From contig NZ_JAGSSV010000012.1 of the NCBI RefSeq assembly GCF_018145875.1, forward strand, positions 1 through 64,000: 64,000 bases of DNA. Direction: 5' to 3'. The notes under the pieces are model-generated. The model was not told the DNA's origin and did not search any database. It worked only from the letters and a program-made list of their open reading frames with translations. Of the stretch, positions 10,716-21,413 are shown piece by piece (the stretch's first letter is position 1; every line of letters starts with the position of its first letter). Both the position numbers and the translations under genes were made by a program. The DNA is from Marinomonas vulgaris. Lineage in GTDB: Bacteria > Pseudomonadota > Gammaproteobacteria > Pseudomonadales > Marinomonadaceae.

Positions 10716-11150
10716 TTATTCCTCGACTTTTCCGCCAGCTGCTTCAATAGCGGCACGAGCACCTTTAGTCACTTTAAGACCACGAACTGTGATAGCTTTG
10801 TCGATAGAACCTGACAAAATAACACGTGCTGTCTTAATTTGATGACCAAGAATGTCGGCGCTTTTAAGAGCAGCCAAATCTACAACTTCAGCATTTACAG
10901 CAGCAAGCTCGTTTAAACGAACCTCAGCAACATACTTTGCCTGACGTGAAGTAAAACCAAATTTTGGCAGACGACGCTGCAAAGGCATTTGACCACCTTC
11001 AAAACCAGGTTTCACTGAGCCACCAGAGCGAGACTTAAGACCTTTATGGCCACGTCCACCTGTTTTGCCCAAGCCGCTACCAATGCCGCGACCAACACGT
11101 TTAGGAGCATGTTTGCTACCTTCGCCAGGACGAAGTGTATTTAAGAACAT
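10716..11150 (-). CDS. rplO: 50S ribosomal protein L15
   Basis: L15 is a late-assembly 23S-binding protein. The Gly/Lys/Arg-rich N-terminal extension ([20 protein letters not shown]) is diagnostic and 144 residues is normal. Its stop codon abuts secY and its start lies one base from rpmD. Confidence 0.98.
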   Translation of the reverse strand: MFLNTLRPGEGSKHAPKRVGRGIGSGLGKTGGRGHKGLKSRSGGSVKPGFEGGQMPLQRRLPKFGFTSRQAKYVAEVRLNELAAVNAEVVDLAALKSADILGHQIKTARVILSGSIDKAITVRGLKVTKGARAAIEAAGGKVEE

Positions 11151-11151
11151 G

Positions 11152-11337
11152 TTATTCTCCTACCACTTTAACCATGTAATAAACTTTATTAACCATACCG
11201 CGAACAGCAGGAGTATCTTCCAACTGACGAGTTTGGCCAACTTTACGTAAACCCAAGCCTTTAACAGTTTCACGGTGCTTTGGAAGACGACCGATCGGGC
11301 TGCGGGTTAGTTGAACTGTGATGGTATTATTCGCCAT
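11152..11337 (-). CDS. rpmD: 50S ribosomal protein L30
   Basis: A small 61-residue protein with the family core [20 protein letters not shown] and [20 protein letters not shown]. It lies between rpsE and rplO, as in other gammaproteobacteria. Confidence 0.98.
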   Translation of the reverse strand: MANNTITVQLTRSPIGRLPKHRETVKGLGLRKVGQTRQLEDTPAVRGMVNKVYYMVKVVGE

Positions 11338-11343
11338 AACACA

Positions 11344-11844
11344 TTACCCCAAAATTTGATCGACTGACTTACCGCGTTTAGCCGCGATTTGTTCAGGTGC
11401 TTTCATATCCTGCAAACCTTTGATCGTAGCGCGAACCACGTTTACTGGGTTTGTAGATCCGTAACATTTAGCCAAAACGTTGTGAACGCCAGCGATTTCA
11501 AGAACCGCACGCATTGCACCACCGGCAATAATACCAGTACCTTGTGACGCAGGCTGCATGTATACCTTAGACGCGCCGTGGTTTGCTTTAACAGGATACT
11601 GAAGAGTATCTCCGTCAAGTTTTACAGAAACCATGTTACGACGAGCCTGTTCCATTGCTTTTTGAATGGCTTGAGGAACTTCACGCGCTTTACCGCGACC
11701 AAAGCCAACTTTACCATTACCATCACCAACAACTGTCAAAGCGGTGAAAGAGAAGATACGACCACCCTTCACAACTTTAGCAACGCGGTTTACTTGAACT
11801 AGCTTCTCTTGGAGGTCGCTAGTTTGTTGATCATTAACTGCCAT
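11344..11844 (-). CDS. rpsE: 30S ribosomal protein S5
   Basis: S5 contributes to decoding accuracy and mRNA unwinding. The N-terminal double-stranded-RNA-like domain ([20 protein letters not shown]) and the C-terminal fold ([20 protein letters not shown]) are intact; 166 residues is typical. Confidence 0.98.
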   Translation of the reverse strand: MAVNDQQTSDLQEKLVQVNRVAKVVKGGRIFSFTALTVVGDGNGKVGFGRGKAREVPQAIQKAMEQARRNMVSVKLDGDTLQYPVKANHGASKVYMQPASQGTGIIAGGAMRAVLEIAGVHNVLAKCYGSTNPVNVVRATIKGLQDMKAPEQIAAKRGKSVDQILG

Positions 11845-11854
11845 TTGCTACCCC

Positions 11855-12205
11855 TTAAAACTCTAGACCGGCTTCACGTGCCGCGTCAGCAAGTACTTGA
11901 ACGCGACCATGATATTTGAAGCCAGAACGGTCAAAAGCGACCGAAGTGACACCTGCTTCTTTCGCGCGAGTAGCAATCAAAGTACCGACTTGTTGAGCCG
12001 CTGCTTTATTACCAGTCGCTGTAGCACGTAGAGCTTCTTCAAGAGTAGAAGCGCTTGCTAGCACTTTACTACCACAAGGAGAAATCACTTGAGCATACAT
12101 ATGGCGTGGTGTGCGATGTACAGTAAGACGATTCGCACCTAAGTCACGAATATGCAAACGAGCACGACGTGCACGACGAATCCGAGATTGTTTTTTAGTG
12201 TTCAT
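11855..12205 (-). CDS. rplR: 50S ribosomal protein L18
   Basis: L18 binds 5S rRNA with L5 and L25. It has the basic N-terminus ([18 protein letters not shown]) and ends with [20 protein letters not shown]; 116 residues. Confidence 0.98.
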   Translation of the reverse strand: MNTKKQSRIRRARRARLHIRDLGANRLTVHRTPRHMYAQVISPCGSKVLASASTLEEALRATATGNKAAAQQVGTLIATRAKEAGVTSVAFDRSGFKYHGRVQVLADAAREAGLEF

Positions 12206-12215
12206 GAATGCCTAC

Positions 12216-12749
12216 CTACTTCTTCTTAGCTTCTTTACGACGAATAACTTCGTCAGAATAGCGAACACCTTTGCCTTTGTATGGCTCTGGTGGACGGAAA
12301 CCGCGAACTTCTGCAGCGACCTGACCAACGGCTTGTTTACAAATGCCTCGGATCACGACTTCTGTTTGTGAAGCACATTCAGCTGTGATGCCTTCAGGAA
12401 GTTCGTAGTCAACTGGATGAGAAAAACCCAGAGACAGGTTAAGTACATTGCCTTTAAGCGCAGCACGGTAACCAACACCTTGAAGAAACAATCTTTTCTC
12501 AAAACCCTGACTAACACCAACAACCATGTTGTTAACCAAAGCACGAGTAGTACCAGCTAAGGCACGGCTTTGTTTTGCACCATCGCGCGCAGCGAAAGTG
12601 ATTACATTTTCTTCTTTAGACACAACAACGCTTGTGTGAACATTAAACTCCAAAGAACCTTTGCCGCCTTTTACAACAACATTTTGGCCATTAAGAGTCA
12701 AATCTACACCACTAGGAAGCGTCACGGGACTATTAGCAACTCGAGACAT
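12216..12749 (-). CDS. rplF: 50S ribosomal protein L6
   Basis: L6 lies at the base of the L7/L12 stalk near the factor-binding centre. It has two similar folds and the conserved C-terminal motif [19 protein letters not shown]; 177 residues. Confidence 0.98.
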   Translation of the reverse strand: MSRVANSPVTLPSGVDLTLNGQNVVVKGGKGSLEFNVHTSVVVSKEENVITFAARDGAKQSRALAGTTRALVNNMVVGVSQGFEKRLFLQGVGYRAALKGNVLNLSLGFSHPVDYELPEGITAECASQTEVVIRGICKQAVGQVAAEVRGFRPPEPYKGKGVRYSDEVIRRKEAKKK

Positions 12750-12757
12750 ACTAACTC

Positions 12758-13150
12758 CTAGAATACAGTGCAGATTACTTCGCCACCAATACCAGCAGCG
12801 CGAGCTGCACGGTCTGTCATCACACCTTTAGAGGTTGAGATGATTGCAACACCAAGACCGGCTTCTACTTTAGGTAGAGAGGCAGAGCCTTTGTATTGAC
12901 GCAAGCTTGGGCGAGATGCGCGTTTAATTTGTTCAATAACCGGCTTACCTTCGTAATATTTTAATTCGATAGTAAGTGTAGGTTTCACTGCTTCGTCTAC
13001 AGAAAAGTCACCAACGTAACCTTCTTCACGTAGAACAGCAGCAATTGATGACTTCATTTTTGATGAAGGCATGCTCACAGAAGTCTTTGCAGCCATCTGT
13101 GCATTACGAATACGTGTAAACATATCCGCAAGGGTATCTTGCATACTCAT
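12758..13150 (-). CDS. rpsH: 30S ribosomal protein S8
   Basis: S8 binds the central domain of 16S rRNA and in E. coli represses the spc operon. It starts [20 protein letters not shown] and ends with [20 protein letters not shown]; 130 residues. An unusually structured 129-base gap separates it from rpsN upstream. Confidence 0.98.
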   Translation of the reverse strand: MSMQDTLADMFTRIRNAQMAAKTSVSMPSSKMKSSIAAVLREEGYVGDFSVDEAVKPTLTIELKYYEGKPVIEQIKRASRPSLRQYKGSASLPKVEAGLGVAIISTSKGVMTDRAARAAGIGGEVICTVF

Positions 13151-13181
13151 TTAAGAGCTCCTAATTTAAAAACCATTGTGC

Positions 13182-13280
13182 AGCAAATAGAGCTCGCGCA
13201 TAGTACACAGCAGCGAGCAGAATGTCCAGTATTTAGACACCCCACTCACTGCAATGTATTATGATCGCGCTCTACTTGCT
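13182..13280 (-). promoter_or_regulatory. structured gap between rpsN and rpsH
   Basis: Left arm AGCAAATAGAGCTCGCG (13182-13198) pairs with CGCGCTCTACTTGCT (13266-13280): 15 pairs, one bulged base and one position that is C-A on the plus strand but G-U on the minus strand. It therefore favours the mRNA. It encloses about 67 bases that can form smaller hairpins (TGTC/GACA) and overlaps the rpsN stop. The rpsH ribosome-binding site lies just beyond. Possible roles are RNA processing, translational control or coupling insulation; none is shown. Confidence 0.55.
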
Positions 13281-13585
13281 TACCAACTAGCTTTCTTCAA
13301 GCCTGGTACGTCACCACGCATCGCTGCTTCACGCAACTTGATACGAGACAGACCGAAGCGACGGTATACACCGTGCGGACGACCTGTAATTTGACAACGA
13401 TTACGCTGGCGTGAAGAAGATGAATCGCGAGGAAGCGCTTGCAATTTAAGCGTCGCTTCCCACTTTTCATCGTCCGATGCATTAACGTCGCTAATGATCG
13501 CCTTTAGAGCAGCACGCTTTTCAGCGAACTTAGCTACTAATTTAGTGCGTTTTGCTTCGCGCTGAATCATTGATATTTTAGCCAT
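13280..13585 (-). CDS. rpsN: 30S ribosomal protein S14
   Basis: A 30S head protein. At 101 residues it is the long, zinc-free form (no CXXC pair), with the typical end [30 protein letters not shown] given here only in part as [11 protein letters not shown]. It sits between rplE and rpsH. Confidence 0.97.
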   Translation of the reverse strand: MAKISMIQREAKRTKLVAKFAEKRAALKAIISDVNASDDEKWEATLKLQALPRDSSSSRQRNRCQITGRPHGVYRRFGLSRIKLREAAMRGDVPGLKKASW

Positions 13586-13597
13586 GATTCCTACCTC

Positions 13598-14137
13598 TTA
13601 TTTCTTGAAAGGGAAACTAAAGGCGGCTAGCAAAGCACGACCTTCTTCGTCGGTACGAGCAGTCGTTGTGATAGTAATATCCATACCACGTACACGATCT
13701 ACTTTGTCGTAATCGATCTCAGGGAAGATGATCTGCTCTTTAACACCCATACTGTAGTTACCACGACCATCGAAAGACTTAGGGTTAAGTCCACGGAAGT
13801 CACGGATACGTGGGATAGCTACATCAACCAAACGGTCGAAGAAGTCCCACATACGCTCACCACGTAGAGTCACTTTACAACCGATCGGGTAACCGTCACG
13901 GATTTTAAAGCCTGCTACTGATTTGCGTGCCTTAGTTACTACAACTTTCTGGCCGCTAAGTGCTTGAAGATCATTAACCGCATGCTCAAGAAGTTTCTTG
14001 TCTGCGATTGCTTCACCAACACCCATATTTAGTGTGATTTTAGTGATTTTAGGCACTTCCATCACATTTTTGTAACTGAACTCTTCAGTAAGAGCCGCTA
14101 CAACTTTGTCTTTATAAACTTGCTTAAGTCTCGCCAT
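13598..14137 (-). CDS. rplE: 50S ribosomal protein L5
   Basis: L5 binds 5S rRNA and contacts P-site tRNA. Motifs include [40 protein letters not shown] and [20 protein letters not shown]; 179 residues. Confidence 0.98.
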   Translation of the reverse strand: MARLKQVYKDKVVAALTEEFSYKNVMEVPKITKITLNMGVGEAIADKKLLEHAVNDLQALSGQKVVVTKARKSVAGFKIRDGYPIGCKVTLRGERMWDFFDRLVDVAIPRIRDFRGLNPKSFDGRGNYSMGVKEQIIFPEIDYDKVDRVRGMDITITTTARTDEEGRALLAAFSFPFKK

Positions 14138-14154
14138 GGCTATAATTCTCGCTC

Positions 14155-14472
14155 TTAGGCGTCGATCGCTTCACTATTTGATTTGAAAATACGTACTTTT
14201 GTACCATCTTCATTCAATTTAAAGCCGACGCGATCCGCTTTACCCGTAGCATTGTTAAAAATGGCTACATTAGAAACCTGGATAGGTGCTTCTTGTTCAA
14301 CGATACCACCAGTTGAACCCTTCATAGGGTTTGGTTTCTCGTGCTTCTTAACAGTGTTAATGCCAGAAACTAGAACTCGGTTTTCGTCTACTACCTTAAC
14401 AACTTTACCGCGTTTGCCTTTGTCTTTCCCAGCAATCACGATTACTTCGTCGTCACGTTTGATTTTGCGCAT
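14155..14472 (-). CDS. rplX: 50S ribosomal protein L24
   Basis: An assembly-initiator protein with an N-terminal KOW motif ([20 protein letters not shown]) and [19 protein letters not shown]; 105 residues. It lies between rplN and rplE. Confidence 0.98.
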   Translation of the reverse strand: MRKIKRDDEVIVIAGKDKGKRGKVVKVVDENRVLVSGINTVKKHEKPNPMKGSTGGIVEQEAPIQVSNVAIFNNATGKADRVGFKLNEDGTKVRIFKSNSEAIDA

Positions 14473-14489
14473 AATGTCCCCTCTCTCTC

Positions 14490-14858
14490 TTACAGCACTT
14501 CTGGTGCAAGAGAAACAATTTTCATGAACTGCTCTGTACGCAATTCACGTGTTACAGGGCCAAAGATACGAGTACCAATAGGCTGTCCTGAAGCATTCAA
14601 TAGAACCGCTGAGTTTACATCAAAACGGATAACTGAACCATCGGAACGACGAACACCTTTCTTAGTTCTAACGACAACTGCGTTAAGAACCTGCCCTTTT
14701 TTAACACGACCACGTGGGATCGCTTCTTTCACTGTGACCTTAATAATGTCACCGATAGCAGCATAACGACGATGTGAGCCACCCAGTACTTTAATACACT
14801 GAACACGCTTTGCGCCGCTGTTATCTGCAACATCAAGCATCGATTCTGTTTGAATCAT
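14490..14858 (-). CDS. rplN: 50S ribosomal protein L14
   Basis: L14 forms an intersubunit bridge. It starts [20 protein letters not shown] and has [19 protein letters not shown]; 122 residues. It is the first gene of the spc operon in the classical scheme; no separate promoter was recognised. Confidence 0.98.
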   Translation of the reverse strand: MIQTESMLDVADNSGAKRVQCIKVLGGSHRRYAAIGDIIKVTVKEAIPRGRVKKGQVLNAVVVRTKKGVRRSDGSVIRFDVNSAVLLNASGQPIGTRIFGPVTRELRTEQFMKIVSLAPEVL

Positions 14859-14909
14859 TACTGCTCTCCAATCAAATTAGATAACAAGTCTCACGAAGGA
14901 AGGAGCAGC

Positions 14910-15170
14910 TTATACAGCTGCTGCTTTCTCAACAACTTGTACAAGATTCCAAGTCTTAGACTTAGAGTAAGGACGTGTTTCCACAACCTTAACGGTATCA
15001 CCGATCTGACATTCGTTGTTTTCATCATGAGCGTGTAGTTTAGTCGAACGTCGTACGAACTTACCGTATAAAGGGTGTTTTTCTGTACGCTCAACTAGCA
15101 CTGTAATGGTTTTATCCATCTTGTCGCTAACTACTTTACCAGTAGCTGTACGCGCTTTTGTTTCTGCCAT
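14910..15170 (-). CDS. rpsQ: 30S ribosomal protein S17
   Basis: A primary 16S-binding protein with the core [20 protein letters not shown] and [19 protein letters not shown]. The open frame extends to 15191, but the ATG at 15170 matches the family start (MAETKAR) and follows the rpmC stop codon by one base, so translation is probably coupled. 86 residues. Confidence 0.96.
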   Translation of the reverse strand: MAETKARTATGKVVSDKMDKTITVLVERTEKHPLYGKFVRRSTKLHAHDENNECQIGDTVKVVETRPYSKSKTWNLVQVVEKAAAV

Positions 15171-15171
15171 C

Positions 15172-15363
15172 TTAGTTACCTGCCTTATCATTTAGCACGG
15201 TTTTAACACGTGCGATATTGCGGCGAACTTGCGAGAGCAAATGAGTTTGCGCTAACTGACCAGTGGCCTTCTGCATGCGCAGAGTAAATTGCTCACGTAG
15301 TAGTTCAATCAAGGTCGCTTGTAGCTCAGCTACAGACTTTTCTTGCAGTTCTTTTGCTTTCAT
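15172..15363 (-). CDS. rpmC: 50S ribosomal protein L29
   Basis: A small 63-residue protein at the peptide exit tunnel. It starts [20 protein letters not shown]. Its ATG directly follows the rplP stop codon. Confidence 0.98.
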   Translation of the reverse strand: MKAKELQEKSVAELQATLIELLREQFTLRMQKATGQLAQTHLLSQVRRNIARVKTVLNDKAGN

Positions 15364-15777
15364 CTACATCACCGTACGCGTTACGAAAGTTGTGGACAGA
15401 GGAAGCTTAGCAGCAGCCAACGCGAATGCTTCGCGAGCTAACTGTTCTGAAACGCCCTCAACTTCATAAAGCATTTTTCCAGGTTGAATCTGAGCAACCC
15501 AGTATTCTACGCTACCCTTACCTTTACCCTGACGCACTTCTAGAGGCTTCTGAGTAATCGGCTTATCAGGGAAAACACGAATCCAAATTTTACCACCACG
15601 TTTGATGTGACGAGTCATTGCACGACGCGCCGCTTCAATTTGACGAGCAGTAAGACGACCACGTTCTGTGGACTTCAATCCGAATTCACCAAAGCTGACT
15701 TGGTTCCCGCGAAGTGCTAGGCCGCGGTTACGGCCTTTTTGCATCTTGCGGAACTTAGTACGTTTCGGTTGTAACAT
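15364..15777 (-). CDS. rplP: 50S ribosomal protein L16
   Basis: L16 helps position A-site tRNA in the 50S subunit. It starts [20 protein letters not shown] and contains [20 protein letters not shown]; 137 residues. Confidence 0.98.
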   Translation of the reverse strand: MLQPKRTKFRKMQKGRNRGLALRGNQVSFGEFGLKSTERGRLTARQIEAARRAMTRHIKRGGKIWIRVFPDKPITQKPLEVRQGKGKGSVEYWVAQIQPGKMLYEVEGVSEQLAREAFALAAAKLPLSTTFVTRTVM

Positions 15778-15787
15778 GACTTACCCC

Positions 15788-16468
15788 CTACTTAGACTTC
15801 TTCTTTTGTGCGCCTTTATCAGCACGCACTTGTTCAATACCGCCCAAGATCTCACCTTTGAAGACCCACACTTTAACGCCAATGATGCCGTAAGTAGTAG
15901 CTGCTTCATAAGTAGAGTAGTCAATGTCAGCGCGTAGAGTGTGTAGAGGTACACGACCTTCACGGTACCACTCAGCACGTGCAATTTCAGCACCGCCCAA
16001 ACGACCACTAACCTGAACCTTGATACCTTTCGCGCCTGCACGCATAGCGTTTTGTACTGCGCGCTTCATAGCACGACGGAACATAACACGACGCTCAAGT
16101 TGGCTAGCAATATTTTGCGCAACCAATTTCGCATCCATTTCAGGCTTACGAATTTCTTCGATGTTAATATGAACTGGCACGCCCATCATTTCTGATACAG
16201 CATTGCGTAGTTTCTCAACATCTTCACCTTTCTTACCAATCACAATACCTGGACGGGCTGTGTGAATTGTAATACGGGCTGTCTGAGCAGGACGCTGAAT
16301 CTCGATACGAGAAACAGATGCCTGAACCAATTTTTTCTCCAAGTACTTACGAACCTGAAGATCGTTTAATAACAGCTTAGAGTAGTTTTGATTATTCGCA
16401 TACCAAGTAGAAGTATGATCTTTAACTATCCCTAGGCGTATACCAGTTGGATGAACCTTCTGACCCAT
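15788..16468 (-). CDS. rpsC: 30S ribosomal protein S3
   Basis: S3 lines the mRNA entry channel and has helicase activity with S4 and S5. It starts [20 protein letters not shown]. The KH domain ([19 protein letters not shown]) and the C-terminal part ([15 protein letters not shown]) are present; 226 residues. Confidence 0.98.
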   Translation of the reverse strand: MGQKVHPTGIRLGIVKDHTSTWYANNQNYSKLLLNDLQVRKYLEKKLVQASVSRIEIQRPAQTARITIHTARPGIVIGKKGEDVEKLRNAVSEMMGVPVHINIEEIRKPEMDAKLVAQNIASQLERRVMFRRAMKRAVQNAMRAGAKGIKVQVSGRLGGAEIARAEWYREGRVPLHTLRADIDYSTYEAATTYGIIGVKVWVFKGEILGGIEQVRADKGAQKKKSK

Positions 16469-16482
16469 TGGGTTTCTCCTAA

Positions 16483-16815
16483 TTAGTCAGCGACTTTAAC
16501 TGTGATATGGCAACCGCGTTTTAGAATACGGTCAGCACGGCCTTTGGCACGTGGCATAATACGTTTCAGAGTCATAGCCTCATCAACGTAAGCCGTAGAC
16601 ACACGCAAGTCATCTACATCAGCACCTTCGTTATGCTCAGCGTTAGCAATAGCAGACTCTAGTACTTTCTTGACAATTACTGCCGCCTTTTTAGGACTGA
16701 ACGTTAAAATGTTCAGTGCTTCGCTAACAGATTTGCCGCGGATTTGATCTACAACCAAACGGGCCTTCTGCGCTGAGAGGCGAGCACCCTTCAATGAAGC
16801 GCTTACTTCACTCAT
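16483..16815 (-). CDS. rplV: 50S ribosomal protein L22
   Basis: L22 lines the nascent-peptide tunnel. Motifs: [18 protein letters not shown] and [18 protein letters not shown] (the tunnel hairpin); 110 residues. Confidence 0.98.
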   Translation of the reverse strand: MSEVSASLKGARLSAQKARLVVDQIRGKSVSEALNILTFSPKKAAVIVKKVLESAIANAEHNEGADVDDLRVSTAYVDEAMTLKRIMPRAKGRADRILKRGCHITVKVAD

Positions 16816-16829
16816 GTTAATACCCCTTA

Positions 16830-17105
16830 TTACCGTTTGGCTTTCTTGTCCGCAGCATGACCACGATATGTACGGGTCGGAGCGAACTCACCCAATTTAT
16901 GACCGACCATATCTTCAGTTACTAGAACTGGAACATGCTGGCGACCATTATGGACAGCGATAGTCAACCCTACAAAATCAGGGAAGATAGTAGAACGGCG
17001 CGACCAAGTCTTAATTGGACGACGATCTTTTTTCTCTACCGCAGCCTCTACCTTTTTCAACAAATGAAGGTCGATAAAAGGACCTTTTTTTAGTGAACGT
17101 GGCAC
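16830..17105 (-). CDS. rpsS: 30S ribosomal protein S19
   Basis: A 30S head protein with S13. It starts [20 protein letters not shown] and contains [20 protein letters not shown]; 91 residues. Confidence 0.98.
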   Translation of the reverse strand: MPRSLKKGPFIDLHLLKKVEAAVEKKDRRPIKTWSRRSTIFPDFVGLTIAVHNGRQHVPVLVTEDMVGHKLGEFAPTRTYRGHAADKKAKR

Positions 17106-17120
17106 AGTCGTTTCCTCTTA

Positions 17121-17945
17121 TTACTTAGTACGGCGACGTACAATAAGTTTATCAGTACGCTTGTTGCTGCGCGTTTTGTAACCTTTAGTAGGCACACCCC
17201 ATGGTGTAACTGGGTGACGACCACCTTTGCTACGACCTTCACCACCACCATGTGGGTGATCAACTGGGTTCATCGCCGAACCGCGAACGGTAGGACGAAC
17301 ACCACGCCAACGCGTAGCACCAGCTTTACCAAGAACTCGTAAGCTATGCTCAGAGTTTGATACTTCACCTAAAGTAGCGCGACATTCAGTCAAGACTTTA
17401 CGCATTTCACCTGAACGTAGGCGAAGAGTAACGTAACGACCTTCACGAGCAACTAGCTGAGCAGAAGCACCAGCGGAACGGGCAACTTGTGCACCCTTAC
17501 CTGGCTTAAGCTCGACACAGTGTACGGTACTACCAACTGGGATATTTTGCAGAGGCAAAGTATTACCCGCTTTGATAGGCGCATCTGCACCACTAAAAAC
17601 AACATTGCCAGCTACCATACCTTTGGAAGCGATAATGTAACGACGCTCACCATCAGCATACATAATTAATGCAATGTTTGCAGAACGGTTTGGATCATAT
17701 TCCAAACGCTCAACTACCGCAGGAATTCCGTCTTTATTACGACGAAAATCAACCATACGATAATGCTGCTTATGACCACCACCTACGTGACGCGTAGTGA
17801 TGCGTCCGTTATTGTTACGTCCACCCGATTTGCTTTTCTTATCAAGCAAAGGTGCATATGGTGCGCCCTTGTGCAAATCGTTGTTAGTAACTTTAACAAC
17901 GTGACGACGGCCTGCAGACGTTGGCTTACTTTTAACAACAGCCAT
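17121..17945 (-). CDS. rplB: 50S ribosomal protein L2
   Basis: L2 is essential for subunit association and peptidyl-transferase activity. The conserved C-terminal loop [20 protein letters not shown] includes the key His. The N-terminal OB-like fold ([18 protein letters not shown]) is intact; 274 residues. Confidence 0.98.
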   Translation of the reverse strand: MAVVKSKPTSAGRRHVVKVTNNDLHKGAPYAPLLDKKSKSGGRNNNGRITTRHVGGGHKQHYRMVDFRRNKDGIPAVVERLEYDPNRSANIALIMYADGERRYIIASKGMVAGNVVFSGADAPIKAGNTLPLQNIPVGSTVHCVELKPGKGAQVARSAGASAQLVAREGRYVTLRLRSGEMRKVLTECRATLGEVSNSEHSLRVLGKAGATRWRGVRPTVRGSAMNPVDHPHGGGEGRSKGGRHPVTPWGVPTKGYKTRSNKRTDKLIVRRRTK

Positions 17946-17959
17946 TGACCTATCTCCCC

Positions 17960-18256
17960 TTATTCAGCGACCATGAAATCAATGTCTTGACCTTCAGCCA
18001 AACGTACATACGCTTTCTTAACGTCGTTACGCTTACCTAGGCCACGTACTGTGCGCTTTGTTTTACCTTTTTGGTTCAACGTACGGACAGACTCAACTTT
18101 GACTTCAAACAGTGCTTCGATAGCTTGTTTGATTTCAGGTTTTGTTGCATCACCTGTAACACGAAAAACGTACTGACCATTACCTTCGGCTACGATCGTT
18201 GCTTTTTCGGAAATATGTGGACCCAACAGAACTTTATAAATACGTTCGCCGATCAT
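17960..18256 (-). CDS. rplW: 50S ribosomal protein L23
   Basis: L23 is the docking site for trigger factor and SRP at the tunnel exit. It starts [20 protein letters not shown]; 98 residues. Its ATG overlaps the rplD stop by four bases (ATGA), so the two are translationally coupled. Confidence 0.98.
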   Translation of the reverse strand: MIGERIYKVLLGPHISEKATIVAEGNGQYVFRVTGDATKPEIKQAIEALFEVKVESVRTLNQKGKTKRTVRGLGKRNDVKKAYVRLAEGQDIDFMVAE

Positions 18257-18858
18257 GCTAGTGCCTCCTCAACTTGTTTCAGGGCACCAACTGTCACCAA
18301 CACTTTGTCGTAAGCAATCAAGCTAACAGGGTCGATAGACGCTGCATCACGTACATCTACGTTAGGAATATTGCGAGCCGCTAGGAACAAATTATCATCC
18401 AAGTCATTAGAGATAATCAAAGCGTTCTCAAGATTCAATTCAGCCATTTTTGCAATGAAGAGCTTAGTTTTTGGAGCTTCCAATTTAAGTTCTTCAACCA
18501 CAACAAGACGGTCTTTACGTACAAGTTCAGACCAGATGGTGCGCATTGCTGCACGGTACATCTTCTTGTTCACTTTCTGAGAGTGATCCTGTGGTTTCGC
18601 AGCGAAAGTAACACCACCAGAGCGCCATAGAGGGCTACGGATAGTACCTGCGCGTGCACGACCAGAACCTTTTTGTTTCCAAGGTTTGCGTCCACCACCT
18701 GCTACTTCAGAGCGAGTTTTTTGAGCGCGTGAGCCTTGACGAGCGCCAGCCAAGTAAGATGTCACTACTTGGTGAACTAGTGCTTCGTTGTATTCACGAG
18801 CAAAGGCTACATCAGAAACTTCTACTGTTCCTTCTGCGCCTGTTAGATTCAAGTTCAT
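18253..18858 (-). CDS. rplD: 50S ribosomal protein L4
   Basis: L4 lines the exit tunnel; in E. coli it also represses its own operon by binding the S10 leader. Motifs: [19 protein letters not shown] and [19 protein letters not shown] (tunnel loop); 201 residues. The leader here is too short for the E. coli-type target. Confidence 0.98.
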   Translation of the reverse strand: MNLNLTGAEGTVEVSDVAFAREYNEALVHQVVTSYLAGARQGSRAQKTRSEVAGGGRKPWKQKGSGRARAGTIRSPLWRSGGVTFAAKPQDHSQKVNKKMYRAAMRTIWSELVRKDRLVVVEELKLEAPKTKLFIAKMAELNLENALIISNDLDDNLFLAARNIPNVDVRDAASIDPVSLIAYDKVLVTVGALKQVEEALA

Positions 18859-18870
18859 TGTCTACCCCTC

Positions 18871-19509
18871 TTAGCGAGCTTTAACAGCTGATTGAAGAAT
18901 AACATCACCATTTACTGCACCAGGTACGGCACCTTTCACAAGGATAAGGTTACGTTCTGTGTCTACACGAACCACTTCTAGTGATTGTGTAGTAACTTGT
19001 GCAGCACCCATATGGCCAGCCATCTTCTTGCCTTTCCAAACACGACCAGGTGTTTGACATTGGCCGATGGAACCAGGTGCACGGTGAGACAATGAGTTAC
19101 CATGTGTAGCGTCTTGCATACTGAAATTATGACGCTTAATGGCACCTTGAAACCCTTTACCCTTTGATTGACCAGTTACATCAACCATTTGGATAGATTC
19201 GAAATCAGCAACAGTCAGCTCATCACCAACATTGATTTCTTTTTCGTCACCCGCCAGGCGGAACTCCCACAAACCACGACCTGCTTCAACGTTTGCTTTT
19301 GCGTAATGACCTGCAGCAGCTTTGTTAACGCGGCTCGAACGGCGAGAACCTACAGTAACTTGAATAGCTTGGTAGCCATCAGTTTCTGCTGTTTTCACCT
19401 GAGTAACGCGGTTCGGTTCAACCTCGATGACGGTTACTGGCACGGATACACCATCTTCATTGAAGATGCGTGTCATTCCGGCTTTGCGTCCGACTAATTG
19501 AATAGTCAT
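18871..19509 (-). CDS. rplC: 50S ribosomal protein L3
   Basis: An early-assembly protein close to the peptidyl-transferase centre. Motifs: [20 protein letters not shown] and [20 protein letters not shown], whose Gln can be methylated by PrmB; 212 residues. A 127-base gap with a hairpin precedes it. Confidence 0.98.
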   Translation of the reverse strand: MTIQLVGRKAGMTRIFNEDGVSVPVTVIEVEPNRVTQVKTAETDGYQAIQVTVGSRRSSRVNKAAAGHYAKANVEAGRGLWEFRLAGDEKEINVGDELTVADFESIQMVDVTGQSKGKGFQGAIKRHNFSMQDATHGNSLSHRAPGSIGQCQTPGRVWKGKKMAGHMGAAQVTTQSLEVVRVDTERNLILVKGAVPGAVNGDVILQSAVKAR

Positions 19510-19592
19510 TTTTTACCTCATTTGCCAGTTGTGTATGGGGCTATCACCCGCTACGGCTGACCATTCCAGATCATTCCACTAATGTGCATAAG

Positions 19593-19611
19593 CCGACTGA
19601 TATCCAGCCGG
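19593..19611 (-). promoter_or_regulatory. hairpin between rpsJ and rplC
   Basis: CCGACTG (19593-19599) and CAGCCGG (19605-19611) pair around a 5-base loop. The central pair is A-C on the plus strand but G-U on the minus strand, which favours a fold in the mRNA. It lies in the 127-base gap after the rpsJ stop. No T run follows. Confidence 0.4.
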
Positions 19612-19636
19612 TTCTCGCACCCCAAACTTTAAGCTA

Positions 19637-19948
19637 TTAACCTAAAGAAATTTGTACTTCCACGCCTGCCGCAAGATCTAGCTTCATCAATGCATCAACA
19701 GTTTTTTCTGTCGGCTCAACGATGTCTAGAACACGTTTGTGTGTACGGATTTCATACTGATCACGCGCATCTTTGTTTACGTGTGGAGAAATCAATACTG
19801 TATAACGCTCTTTGCGAGTAGGAAGTGGAATCGGTCCACGTACTTGCGCACCTGTACGTTTCGCTGTGTCCACAATTTCTTGTGTTGAAGCATCAATCAG
19901 ACGATGATCAAATGCTTTCAGACGAATACGGATTTTTTGGCTTTGCAT
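19637..19948 (-). CDS. rpsJ: 30S ribosomal protein S10 / NusE
   Basis: S10 is a 30S head protein and also the NusE factor in antitermination with NusB. It starts [20 protein letters not shown]; 103 residues. The frame opens at 19966, but the ATG at 19948 has GGAG at good spacing and is the family start. First gene of the S10 operon, about 75 bases downstream of its promoter. Confidence 0.97.
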   Translation of the reverse strand: MQSQKIRIRLKAFDHRLIDASTQEIVDTAKRTGAQVRGPIPLPTRKERYTVLISPHVNKDARDQYEIRTHKRVLDIVEPTEKTVDALMKLDLAAGVEVQISLG

Positions 19949-20024
19949 TTCCAACTCCAAATACAATGTTTTAATGACTTAACTGTATATTTATTAAGCC
20001 ACTATCCTTTTTTAAGGACGGCGA

Positions 20025-20053
20025 ATCTTAGCCATTCACAAACTGGTTGTCAA
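20025..20053 (-). promoter_or_regulatory. S10 operon sigma70 promoter
   Basis: On the minus strand: a perfect -35 TTGACA (20048-20053), a 17-base spacer and -10 TAAGAT (20025-20030). It lies between the tuf terminator and rpsJ and would give a leader of about 70 bases containing a small CCTT/AAGG hairpin. Confidence 0.85.
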
Positions 20054-20091
20054 GTAACCAATTTATGAACAAACAAAATAAACCGCATAAT

Positions 20092-20125
20092 AAAAAAGCC
20101 ACTCGATTAGCGAGTGGCTTTTTTT
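20092..20125. terminator. terminator after tuf
   Basis: GCCACTCG (20098-20105) and CGAGTGGC (20111-20118) form an 8-bp stem with a 5-base loop, with A and T runs on both sides. It ends the str operon about 30 bases past the tuf stop and separates it from the S10 operon. Confidence 0.93.
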
Positions 20126-20154
20126 AAATCAAAGCAAATAAATATTTCTATTTA

Positions 20155-21378
20155 TTACTTAAGGATTTTAGCTACAACACCAGCACCAACTGTACGACCG
20201 CCTTCACGGATCGCGAAACGTAGACCTTCGTCCATCGCGATTGGGTGAATCAGTTCAACAGTCATTTGGATGTTATCACCAGGCATAACCATTTCTACGC
20301 CTTCTGGAAGAGAACAAGCACCAGTTACGTCAGTTGTACGGAAGTAGAACTGTGGACGGTAGCCTTTGAAGAATGGAGTGTGACGACCACCTTCATCTTT
20401 ACCCAACACGTATACTTCTGCTTCAAACTCAGTGTGAGGAGTGATTGAACCAGGCTTAGCCAATACTTGACCACGCTGAACGTCTTCACGCTTAGTACCA
20501 CGTAGAAGAATACCACAGTTCTCACCAGCACGACCTTCGTCTAGAAGCTTACGGAACATCTCAACACCAGTACAAGTTGTTTTCGTAGTATCAACGATAC
20601 CAACGATTTCAACTTCTTCTTGAATTTTGATGATACCACGCTCAACACGACCAGTAACAACAGTACCACGACCTTGGATAGAGAATACGTCCTCGATAGG
20701 CATGATGAAAGCACCATCGATAGCACGCTCTGGCTCAGGAATGTACTCGTCTAGAGTCTCAACCAATTTCTTAACGGCAGTAGTACCCATTTCGTTGTCG
20801 TCTTCGCCGTTCAATGCCATCAAAGCAGAACCTGGGATGATTGGAGTATCATCACCTGGGAAGTCATATTCGGAAAGAAGGTCACGTAGTTCCATCTCAA
20901 CCAATTCTAGCATTTCTGCGTATTCTTCAGAATCCGCACCACCACAGTCTTCAGCCAACAAGTCAGACTTGTTAAGGAAAACTACGATGTATGGAACACC
21001 TACTTGGCGAGAAAGAAGGATGTGCTCACGAGTCTGAGGCATAGGGCCGTCAGTCGCGCCACAAACAAGGATAGCGCCGTCCATTTGAGCAGCACCAGTG
21101 ATCATGTTTTTAACATAATCGGCGTGTCCTGGGCAGTCTACGTGTGCGTAGTGACGAATTGGAGAATCATACTCTACGTGTGAAGTAGAGATAGTGATAC
21201 CACGCTCACGCTCTTCTGGCGCATTATCGATACCATCAAAAGCAACAGCTGTTCCGCCGAATACTTCTGCACATACACGAGTCAATGCTGCAGTTAGAGT
21301 TGTTTTACCATGGTCAACGTGACCGATAGTGCCAACGTTAACGTGCGGTTTATTACGTTCAAATTTACTCTTTGCCAT
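20155..21378 (-). CDS. tuf: elongation factor Tu
   Basis: EF-Tu delivers aminoacyl-tRNA to the ribosome. GTPase motifs are G1 [10 protein letters not shown]3 DCPGHADYV and G4 NKSD; domains 2 and 3 follow ([30 protein letters not shown]). At 407 residues it is somewhat longer than the 394-residue E. coli protein, mainly from an acidic insert after NKSD ([14 protein letters not shown]). It is the only tuf in this window; the usual second copy near secE is missing. Confidence 0.98.
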   Translation of the reverse strand: MAKSKFERNKPHVNVGTIGHVDHGKTTLTAALTRVCAEVFGGTAVAFDGIDNAPEERERGITISTSHVEYDSPIRHYAHVDCPGHADYVKNMITGAAQMDGAILVCGATDGPMPQTREHILLSRQVGVPYIVVFLNKSDLLAEDCGGADSEEYAEMLELVEMELRDLLSEYDFPGDDTPIIPGSALMALNGEDDNEMGTTAVKKLVETLDEYIPEPERAIDGAFIMPIEDVFSIQGRGTVVTGRVERGIIKIQEEVEIVGIVDTTKTTCTGVEMFRKLLDEGRAGENCGILLRGTKREDVQRGQVLAKPGSITPHTEFEAEVYVLGKDEGGRHTPFFKGYRPQFYFRTTDVTGACSLPEGVEMVMPGDNIQMTVELIHPIAMDEGLRFAIREGGRTVGAGVVAKILK

Positions 21379-21413
21379 GATACATACACCTTAAGAATTA
21401 GTAAGTATGATGA

